From: Aphrocallistes beatrix
Taxonomy: Eukaryota > Porifera > Hexactinellida > Sceptrulophora > Aphrocallistidae
Direction: 5' to 3'
NCBI GenBank assembly: GCA_963281255.1
Contig: OY725489.1
Location: forward strand, 4,774,001-4,838,000
Length of the DNA: 64,000 bases
A program made the position numbers and the translations under genes. The notes under the pieces are model-generated. The model was not told the DNA's origin, did not search any database, and saw only the letters and a list, made by a program, of their open reading frames with translations. Of the stretch, positions 56,211-64,000 are shown one piece after another; the first letter of the stretch is position 1, and each line of letters opens with the position of its first letter.

Positions 56211-56329
56211 TGGCGTAATTAGATTTCATCTACGACATATGCTTCCTGAGTTATTCATGTTTGAACATGACATGCGAATCCGCCGCTGAATCGGCCGCTA
56301 AGATAACACTCGTTTTAACATCAGGGATG

Positions 56330-57780
56330 AAAACTCACATACATTGAGTTGTAAATTTTGAATCGATTGAAGAATTTAATTCTTTTTGATTCAGTTTTGA
56401 ATAATCAGTAACAGTTTATGTTGATCATGTATTATTTCTAACAATAACAATAATTTCATTTCAATTAATCTACCTATATCCTCTAGAAATTTCCAAAGTT
56501 TATAAACGTCCCAGTAAAGGTTCTCCTTCAAATTCACACGGCAAAGGTTTGATTTCTATTTTATCTCTTTTGTGTTATTTGACTGCTACCGCTTAATCGA
56601 GCCACTTTTGGCAGGACTGTAATAACTCTCACACATAGAAGCTAATATAAAATATTTTCGGTTAATAGTGTTCTCTCCTTAATCGGGGCAAAATATCTTC
56701 TGACCAATGTGACCCTATTAAGCGGAGTCGACTGTACTTTGTTCTATTAACCTGATCCGCTCTAATTTCAACGTTATTATAGTCCTTGATTCGCTATACT
56801 GAACTTTGGATATTATTGTCAACTATAATTTGATAACTTAAATTGTTAAATATTGATAAATAATGATTGTTTTGGTTCGTGGCTCGTTTAGCGAATTTCT
56901 AATGAATTAAACATCAAATGCAATATATATATATTTGACTATGTGTGATAGAAACAGCTATAACACTCAAGTGATTTAGTATTTAACAAATGATACACTA
57001 TTATTATCCATCAGAGTTGTTTTGTGCTGAAATTCATGTTCTTGGTTTCGACTTTCCATAGCTCATCATCAGCTACCAGGGCCAGGATAAGTCCCAGAAC
57101 TGGTCTTCCCCTGTTATAAAAAAGATAGTATTTTCGATTGACAACTACGTAATCAGTTCTCCTGACACTCACATTAATTTCAGTGAAGTCTCTGAGCCAT
57201 TTGTAATCTCTTTCAACTTATATGATTCTTACCCTGGATGTATTGAGCAAATGACATACTCGTAGGTTGTGATTCATGTTGGAAATGTACACTAAATGCT
57301 GGTTTCTTGAAGAACCAGTATAACAGGAATTTCGGTTCTAGATGTATCTTCCCCTAATATCGTCGAATTGTTCTGTCACAATATAAAAATCAGAATCGGT
57401 CATATCAAAAACGACTAAAACTTCTATATATGAGTCCAGTTTGCATTTGCACTCATTCCATTCTTTTTTGCATATTGTACCTTTTTAGTGAAATATCATT
57501 CGTGTGCGTTTAGATACCTTTTTATCAATGCTCTTCCTGTTGTCTACTATATATCGACATAGTTCTCAGTCTAACATAGCGGTTCTGTCCCTATTATCAT
57601 CTTGGAAATGCATCTGAAATCGATTCAGTACTTTATAATAAACCCATCCTACTTATATTATAACTTGTAGTAATGATAGGAATATAAAATTGAGTTTTAA
57701 ATATCAATCCAATCCCACCACCAAATTTTTTACACAGTTTTTCAATATCTACATTTCGTACTTTTTAATTTATTTGATGA
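56330..57780. other. Gap with one small MITE
   Basis: Apart from the MITE at 56578-56734, nothing was recognised. Both flanks are AT-rich; 57050-57110 (TTTCGACTTTCCATAGCTCA, TCATCAG) is a GC-richer patch of unknown nature. Confidence 0.4.
56578..56734. mobile_element. Pogo-type MITE (CGACTCCGCTTAAT)
   Basis: TGACTGCTACCGCTTAATCGA at the left pairs with the complement of ATTAAGCGGAGTCGACTG at the right, which is followed by TA (56735-56736). GCTTAATCG/TTAATCGGGG boxes recur inside. Confidence 0.6.
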
Positions 57781-57784
57781 ACCA

Positions 57785-58275
57785 TGATTTATTATGATTT
57801 TAAAGATGGTCTAAGTCAACAAAACAAGTTTTGGAGATCAAGTACCTTCTAGAACAAACTATATGACTGGCTTGAGTGAATTGATGTAAGTTTATGCTGC
57901 GAAAGTGCAACCATGGTGCTTCTAAATGTTTTGAGATATCGTTAATGGTGATGAAACCGGGATAAATCGTTAAGTTCCAGAATCTAAACGACAATCAATG
58001 GTGTACGCATGATCAACCACTTCTTACTAAAATTAGGCAGGCTAGAAGTTCAGAGAAGAAAATAGTTGCGTCTTTTTTCACTAAAAGTTGCAATTAAAAG
58101 GCATGCTCAAAGGAAGTCACTTTTCGACCAATGAAGAGGCCATGGATGCTTATTTTGAGGCGGTCTTGACCATCGATAAAGATGAGTTTAGGAGATGTAT
58201 TTTAAAAATTGGTTTGGGAGGATGCAAAGATCATTTATTGTAACGGAATATACTTTGAAAATTATGAAAACATAT
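57785..58275 (+). pseudogene. Mariner transposase with the catalytic core deleted
   Basis: FYYDFKDGLSQQNKF near 57788-57830 and a YDWL reading are the N-terminal helix-turn-helix region. The next clear block is WCTHDQPLLTKIRQARSSEK, KIVASFFTK near 57987-58085, then MLKGSHFSTN..AMDAYFEA reading near 58100-58165 (in part another frame), and EFRRCILKIGL/WEDAKIIYCNGIYFENYE near 58185-58270, the conserved mariner C-terminus. The DNA between the HTH and WC.HDQP and that carrying D34D are missing, so it is an internally deleted relic with several frameshifts. Inverted ends were not found. Confidence 0.75.
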
Positions 58276-58559
58276 ATCAAAATGTTGTGTTATTATTATG
58301 TTTGAATCCTGATACTTTTAGCTTGGTCCTTGAACTACTGTATTCACTATCAAGTTCCATGGTTAAAATTAAATGTATTTCTGATTTAATATTCTAGTTT
58401 AGTTATATTTCATGACTTCTGTACTATGTTTACTTAAATTTGAAATTATTGGAAACATTTTATGTGGCTAAGAGTTTCTAGAGCTCGACTTAACCTAATA
58501 GTGATGGTATATTCTGTCGATTTTATCCCTAGATATGGAATGAGCAAGTAGACATGTTT

Positions 58560-59010
58560 GTAACCAAACTTCATTGATCCCGCTCAAATGCTCCAAAAAC
58601 ACAACTAGCTATAGCTCTACAGTTGTTAGCTGCCGGAACGTTTCAGACTGTTATCGCACCTGCACATGGAAGCTTGTAAACATCTGTTTCGAGATGCGTA
58701 ACTGCTGTGACCAAAGCATTAACTAGTATGGCTCCAATATATATCAATTTTTCCCGAATACAATTCGACAAAAGATCATTCATTCATAATTCTTAACAAA
58801 TACAGGTTTCCACTAGTTCTAGGATACACATATTGATTGCACCCCTTGCGCCTAGTTCTCGGATACACATATTGGTTGCCACCCTTGCACCATCAACGAA
58901 TGAAGATATTTATGTTAACCGAAAGGGATTTCGCTCTGTGAACATCCAAGCAATTTGTGATCATGAATTTCACTTCATCAATGCTGTTGTCAAATAGGTG
59001 GTTCTTAGGA
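58560..59010 (+). pseudogene. Harbinger transposase, second family (B)
   Basis: KTQLAIALQLLAAGTFQTVI near 58595-58655, TSVSRCVTAVTKALTSMAPI near 58685-58740, then [14 protein letters not shown] near 58890 and [20 protein letters not shown] near 58930-58990, ending K-stop where W-P-G-S-V-H-D-S normally follows. These are the N-terminal helices and the central RK.F.S.N.QAIC block of PIF/Harbinger transposases. A 44-bp tandem duplication (TAGTTCTNGGATACACATAT, twice, 58818 and 58853) interrupts the catalytic IDGTH region. The C-terminal third is missing. Downstream, on the opposite strand, lies the Myb partner (59106-59712). Confidence 0.82.
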
Positions 59011-59105
59011 TATAGTTCGTTTAGATTAGGTCCTAATTTAATGGTTTTTATGAATTCTCCGGCTACACTTTGGCAAAGAAGGTATAATCGGGACTGATTA
59101 ATAAA

Positions 59106-59712
59106 TTAATATTCACTGGAGCTTGAAGGATAGAAAGGTCCGGATGGGAGACTCTTAGAGTAGGATAGCGGGGGATATGAGGCTGTGTTAAAGCAAATAG
59201 CATCGCTTTCTGGTTTGCGATTATCTCTAGTTGATTCTGAACATATCTCGTATTCTCTACATATGCGATTCAAATCTATTATTTGACTACAGCCAACTTT
59301 TCTTCTTCTTTTTCTAACAAAATCTGTTTTGTATCTGTTAGTTGTAAATCTACAGTTGCACCAGATAGTAAGTAGAAAAAGTTTCTTTTTCAACTGGGTA
59401 GTCCAGCCAGTTTGGGTTGCTCATCATCAGAGGACTCATGATCATTTGATCGAGTGATGATACACTTGTGAGTGAGAATAGGATCAATTGTGATGTCTAC
59501 CGCATATGCGATACCCTCGAATGCTTGTTTCCCCTTAATGCTTTGGAATTTCTCCTCCAGTGGGTTAGCTCACTTCCAGAGGTACCTCCTTCAGTTTTAT
59601 TCATCGAAGCAATCTTATCGGCACTTAGTAGTTTATGCTTGATCAAGACGTTGGACCACTTTTTGATAACATCGTCTCGATTCCTTACTGTGCCATCAAG
59701 TGTATCAATCAA
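59106..59712 (-). pseudogene. Myb/SANT-like protein of Harbinger element B
   Basis: The minus-strand frame from 59712 reads GTVRNRDDVIKKWSNVLIKH, KLLSADKIASMNKTEGGTSG, SELTHWRRNSKALRGN, then in other frames AYAVDITIDPILTH, SNDHESSDDEQPKLAG, and the frame 59393-59106 with RKRRRKVGCSQIIDLN. The helix (V)I.KW.N...KH, the short (T).GG(T/P) hinge and a later DITIDP-like segment match the small trihelix proteins that accompany Harbinger transposases. The gene is convergent with the transposase fragment on the plus strand, the usual layout in this superfamily. Its N-terminal half and several junctions are damaged. Confidence 0.65.
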
Positions 59713-59719
59713 ACGTTAA

Positions 59720-60437
59720 GTATAAGTCTAGGCCCTTTGTGTGTGCTGTCAGATTAGCAAATGCTGCTAAAAGAATCTGGTCTTCAAACTTGTGCTATAA
59801 ATCCGGTTGTCTATGATACACAGTGGCACGATGGGTTGCATTAACATAAAATTTCATACTCTTCAATTTGTCTATAAAGGTATTTATCATATTCTAGTAA
59901 TATGAGAACCTAGTAGAAATCCATCAGAACTATTTGCTTTAGACAAGTCGATTCTTTCATTTTGTATTCCAAAGTCGAGTAACTACAATAAGTAAATAAT
60001 AAAATTAGAAATTCCTACTGTTCACAAGATGAGCTTAGAATTCAAATTTCTACCGAGCGAAAATGGAGTTAGGGTATGATTATGACTATCATTATATTTT
60101 GAGCTCTCTTTAAGAATCAATGCATACATAACAATATGTACAGTGGGATGCAAATAATGATGCATTCTGAAACTATTGTAATTTTTATGAATTCAATTTT
60201 CATTCATCATCGCTTAAAGTATCATACCTAATTTTGCCTATTGTTGCGAGTTAAAACTTTGATGTTGTATTATAGGATAGTCGATTTTGAATGAAATAAA
60301 ATGGATTCCAGCTATACCCAAGTTTACCCAAATACCCATTTGAATGTTTTTTTTTTCCAATCGACCACCGTTAAATCCATCAAAAATAGGCAGAAAATTT
60401 TCTGCATTTTATTTTATGTCTGATTAGCAATTATATA
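59720..60437. other. Gap without recognised gene
   Basis: The first 170 bp may be the degraded 5' part of the Myb gene (minus-strand reading DQILLAAFANLTAHTKGLD near 59725-59790). The rest is AT-rich. Confidence 0.4.
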
Positions 60438-61510
60438 GTACAAGCGCGCTTCGCTTACTTGCGCTGCGCGGCTTGCGGACACTTTGTGTCCGCAGAGTCG
60501 CCCTACGGGTGCCTGGAGTTACTCAATCTAGCGTATTGTGGGAATTTGTTTACTTTATATAAATATTGTAAACAAAACTTAAGAAATAATTTCGCATATA
60601 GACCCGAAAATATAATATTCTAAATTTACACCCCTGAAAACCCCATGTAAACCGTTGGAAGCCAGTCTCTAGCCCTTTTTTGTAATTTGTTTACTTTATG
60701 TATCTATTGTAGACAAAAGTAAACAAATAATTTATCATATTGATCTGAAAATATGATATTCGGACTCTGCATCCCTGAAAACCCCATGTCAACCGTTGGA
60801 AGCCAGTCTCTAGCCCTTTTTTGTAATTTGTTTACTTTATGTATCTATTGTAAACAAAAGTAAACAAATAATTTATCATATTGATCTGAAAATATGATAT
60901 TCGGACTCTGCATCCCTGAAAACCCCATATCAACCGTTGGAAGCCAGTCTCTAGCCCTTTTTTGTAATTTGTTTGCTTTATGTATCTATTGTAAACAAAA
61001 GTAAACAAATAATTTATCATATTGATCTGAAAATATGATATTCGTAATCTATACCCATGAAAACCCCATGTCAACCTTTGGAAGCTAGTCTCTAGCATGT
61101 TTTTCAAAATTCGTCAAATGGTGTCAAAATATGTATATAAAGGTGTGAAAATATACACAAAACCTTTTTGATTGCTATACACTATAATATAATGGAGACA
61201 TCTATATAAGTTATTGTTTTGAAGTATTAATAACATGACAGCCTACAATAGTGTCGTACAATGATTTCTATTGTGAGAGTGAAGCCGTAGATAGTATTGT
61301 ATAGTAAAGGTGTGAAACATTGTTTTCCATTTTTTTTGCAGAGGTGTGAAAATTTCGCTTAGATCTTAGAGCTTAATCGTAGTCATATCATTTGACACCT
61401 ACGTGCCAATTTTCATATTTCTACGACTTGCCAATTCTTCAATCAATTCGGACAAACAAAAAAACAAACAAAACAAAAAAAATCCTAGCGTTTTAATATA
61501 TAAGATATAA
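60438..61510 (-). repeat. R1 copy carrying a 141-bp tandem array
   Basis: Starts with the GC-rich terminus CAAGCGCGCTTCGCTTACTT, GCGCTGCGCGGC and hairpins GGACACTTTGTGTCC and CGCCCTACGGGTGCC; ends near 61430-61510 with AATTCTTCAATCAATTCGGA, an (AAAC)n-like run and TCCTAGCGTTTTAATATATA. Orientation is opposite to 40727-41250. The array is at 60535-61100. Confidence 0.7.
60535..61100. repeat. Tandem array, 141-bp unit, about four copies
   Basis: GCCAGTCTCTAGCCC recurs at 60661, 60802 and 60943, i.e. every 141 bp, with a diverged first unit (from about 60535) and a degraded last one (GCTAGTCTCTAGC at 61084). Each unit has the inverted pair TTTGTTTACTTT...AAAGTAAACAAA around a 26-bp centre. Because 141 is a multiple of three, an artefactual open frame runs through the minus strand. 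Confidence 0.92.
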
Positions 61511-62365
61511 CACTAGCACAGGCAGGCCCCAGATATAATTTCAAGTTTCAATAATGGATTAGAGTTGGAACAATTATCGGAAGAAAGTCTTGCAGCGAGT
61601 ATTAAGTTAATCCGTCGATTAGAGAAATTTACCTCATAAGTTCAGCCTTGAAGATAACATTAAGGATGTTTTTCCCGATTGCTGTGTCGAAGCGATCCAC
61701 TCCTCTTATTTAATTAATGGTAAATAAATCAGTCCCAGACGCTAGTGGGTTTAATTGAGGATATCAGTGACCACGAATACTTGTAAATTCACTTATCTTG
61801 CCAGAAGATGCTTAAACATCTCATTATCTTGGATATATTTTAATTGACAAATATTTTGTAATTTGTAACATAACTGCGATAACATCATACTTTGTGAATC
61901 TGGAGCCTTACAAATATTCTGAATATCTCAATCGAACTAATAGGTTCGATAACCCATAGGTCAATAAAACTTTTGTATATCCTATCATCAATCCTATCAT
62001 CAAAAAGTGCCAATATCACCAAAATGAGGTTTCGTGCCACGATGTAATACCCAGATAACTTAAAAATAGGAGCGGTTTTTTAACCTTTTCGAAAAAATTA
62101 CATGTATGTGACTAACTTCAAATGCGATGCCATCTAGTTGAAAATCATTTTTTTCATATACTACTGATGTCATCTTTGAAGCCTATTTTTAAAGAACATA
62201 AAGTATCATATTGTCCACTTTACCAATGGCTTAGTATCTCAAAAGTCATGCTCCTACTCCGAAATTAATATCAAAAGTCAATGCTTGGCGAAACCTGTTC
62301 GCCCTTAAGGTCTTTATAGAAGAAGAATGTTGTCTCTAACAATTTATTTTGATCTAACTATTCTT
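61511..62365. other. Gap, AT-rich
   Basis: No feature recognised before base composition rises at the start of the gypsy element. Confidence 0.45.
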
Positions 62366-62369
62366 AGTT

Positions 62370-64000
62370 GATTCCAAATGTGTACCATGCATGTATCAAC
62401 GATACAATGAGATCATCATCGCTAAACGTCAATAGCACAGTAAATCTAAGTACTGAAGGCGTTCAAAGGACACAGTACCCGATACGCCTGTGTGGACATG
62501 GTTTCGCAGTTGCCTTAACAGATACCGCGAAGACATGGATGGCGGACAAATGTTCTGAAAGGAAGTTATCGGACGACAACGGCAGATCCTTCATGGCAAA
62601 TATCCGAGACTTTTCGTACAAAAGGGCGTAGCCACGAACGAAAATCAAAGTCCCTGGATCGAATTTGCGCCTGTACCAACACGAATTAAGGCTTGAGCCA
62701 GCGAAGAGCCGATCCTCCTACTCGGTCGCGATTTCCTTCAATCAATTTGTAAGTATCACATTCGACTGGGAAAATGAGAGTATCCGCCTAGACTCGACCT
62801 GGATGCCGATCAATGCTACGATAACCAGGGGAACACCCTTGTTCAAGGCGCGAACAGTTAACTAGGGGAATTAATTAGCATATGTTGGAACCCTACTGGA
62901 TAACCCGAGAATCAATGAAAAACTTGAGGAAGATTAAAAGAGCAAGCTAAAACACATCTGTCAAGTTTTCGAAGATCGGTTTGCAGAAAATCCGAAGCGC
63001 CCGGAAGCGACGGGGAAAGAGAAGCACTATGTACACACAGGAAGACGTCCACCCATAAAGCAAAGGGCTCGGAAGTACCCCCGGGAATGGGAGAAAGAGA
63101 TCGAACATCAAGTGATTGAAATTGTCGAAAATGGTATTTGTCGTGCATCCAAGTCGCCATGGACAAGCAATGTCGTCCTGGTGAAAAAACGAGATCGGTC
63201 CCTTCGGTTTGCAATTGATTATCGCCAACTAAATGACGTCACCAAGAAAGATGCTTACAGTTTGCAAACCCGCAGCACATTTTAGTTAAGCTGAAGGGGC
63301 TAAATACTTCACAAACCTAGATGTCTCCTCGGCCTATTGATGTGACCCGTTCACCTACCCGACATCGGATATGAGATGTTGGTATTGCCGTTCAGCCTCT
63401 GCAACTCTCAAGCTCGTACCAGCGGCTTAAGGACCAGACGCTGAACGGATTGGAACGTGTTGAATCATTTATGGATGATTGTCTGATATATTCGGAGTCT
63501 TTTGATCAACACTTGCGGGATATCGAATCAGTTTTGAGAAGGCTTAATGAAGCAAAGATCCAACTTCTGCTAGTGAAATGTCTTGGTTACACAGAAGTAG
63601 ATTTTCTAGGCCATCGCACAACTGCCGAGGGAAGGACCCCCCTTCAATCCTATGGATTCCCTGCTGCACTTTCCTCGCCAGACGTCTCTAAAAGTGCTGC
63701 AGAGATTCCTAGGAAGTATCAACTACTACCGATGTTATATACCTCCAAATGGCCCAGACGGCACAACCCTTGTATGAGTTAACGCGAAAAAGTGTACTGT
63801 TCGATTGGAGTGAAAGCTGTGAGTCAGCTTTCAACTCCTTAAGGCGTAAACTAACCGAACAACCCGTGAAATTGAGCTACCCTAGGTGAGAAGAAGATAT
63901 GTACGTAGATAGAGACGCGAGTGGGATGGGTATAGCCACCGTTCTATCTCAGAAGGTTGACCAGACGGGCATATTACAACCCATCAACTGTTTCTCCTCG
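62370..64000 (+). pseudogene. Ty3/gypsy pol: protease, reverse transcriptase, RNase H start
   Basis: Protease region: TQYPIRLCGHGFAVALTDTA near 62470-62525, where the D-T/S-G active site reads D-T-A, and ITFDWENESIRLDSTWMPIN near 62757-62815. RT: HYVHTGRRPPIKQRARKYPR, EWEKEIEHQVIEIVENGICR, ASKSPWTSNVVLVKKRD, SLRFAIDYRQLNDVTKKDAY (62980-63255), KYFTNLDVSS near 63305, then the catalytic box SFMDDCLIYSES near 63465-63500 and VDFLGHRTTAEGRTPL near 63598-63645. RNase H begins near 63895 (MYVDRDASGMGIATVLSQKV). At least four frameshifts or stops; the stretch between LDVSSAY and the FMDD box is shortened. G+C is far above the surroundings. The 3' part lies beyond the window. It could be the same family as 1695-3354, but the two do not overlap in coverage. 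Confidence 0.9.

Larger units (their letters stand above)
52249..56312 (+). mobile_element. 4.1-kb DDE transposon carrying an OTU protease gene
   Basis: Terminal inverted repeats of about 100 bp: CGAGTGTTATCTTAGCGGCC, GATTCAGCGGCGGATTCGCA and on through GATGAAATCTAATTAC at 52249-52350, mirrored at 56312 back to about 56210 with few differences. TAACATCA stands on both sides (52241-52248 and 56316-56323), with three extra T on the right. Inside, both recognisable genes lie on the plus strand: a transposase (52364-53630) and an OTU domain (about 53950-54400). The duplication of 8-9 bp plus the transposase type suggest a MULE-related element. Confidence 0.85.

Noticed and set aside
60832..61107. 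91-codon minus-strand open frame with internally repeated protein
   Set aside because: It is produced by the 141-bp tandem array (47 codons per unit); the repetition and the AT-rich content make a gene unlikely.
1..64000. Window as a circular element, since gypsy parts at both ends look complementary
   Set aside because: The two halves do not overlap, lie beside unrelated elements, and nothing else suggests circularity; the coincidence with the window edge is the simpler reading.

Overview
The window looks like AT-rich non-coding DNA from an invertebrate animal. It holds no gene I can recognise as a host gene, no tRNA or rRNA, and no bacterial-type operon. Almost everything identifiable is a decayed or non-autonomous transposable element. 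The mix (hAT of several lineages, PIF/Harbinger, Tc1/mariner, a P-like fragment, an L2/CR1-like LINE, Ty3/gypsy, a Penelope-like fragment, many MITEs and long inverted repeats) is typical of a repeat-rich metazoan. The species cannot be named from sequence alone.

Layout. 1-1690 is a broken BED-finger hAT transposase (minus). It abuts the 3' half of a Ty3/gypsy pol (1695-3354) followed by a probable LTR. 4491-5338 is a hAT deletion derivative with a perfect 8-bp target duplication. 7-9.4 kb holds an unclassified transposase fragment and two MITE-like elements built from short self-complementary motifs. 9.9-12.2 kb is a foldback element carrying two hAT insertions, one of which carries a further Tc1-type MITE. 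13.5-19.6 kb is a large inverted-repeat structure whose loop contains an L2-like LINE. 21.1-21.8 kb is a Tc1 deletion derivative. 25.6-29.1 kb is another long inverted repeat enclosing a cysteine-rich (CXC) transposon gene, a Penelope-like reverse transcriptase and Tc1 and hAT fragments. 29.3-30.4 kb and 41.5-42.8 kb are two different deletion derivatives of one Harbinger family, one keeping the transposase and the other the Myb-like protein. 35.6-39.9 kb is a third long inverted repeat. 43.3-44.7 kb holds two palindromic TA-flanked elements. 45-46 kb is a GTF2IRD2-like hAT transposase. 46.6-48.0 kb is a dispersed repeat (called R1 here) split by a palindromic element. 52.2-56.3 kb is the most complete large element: terminal inverted repeats, a flanking duplication, a DDE transposase (unclassified, MULE-like) and a separate OTU-type cysteine protease. 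57.8-59.7 kb holds a mariner fragment and a third Harbinger with transposase and Myb genes tail to tail. 60.4-61.5 kb is an R1 copy with a 141-bp tandem array. 62.4-64 kb is the protease/RT/RNase H part of a Ty3/gypsy element running off the end.

None of the protein-coding remnants is intact; all have stops, frameshifts or internal deletions. They are best read as fossils. The value of the window lies in its structures: target duplications, nested insertions that give an order of events, palindromic elements, and the OTU-carrying transposon. All family names rest on my reading of translated motifs; no database search was possible.
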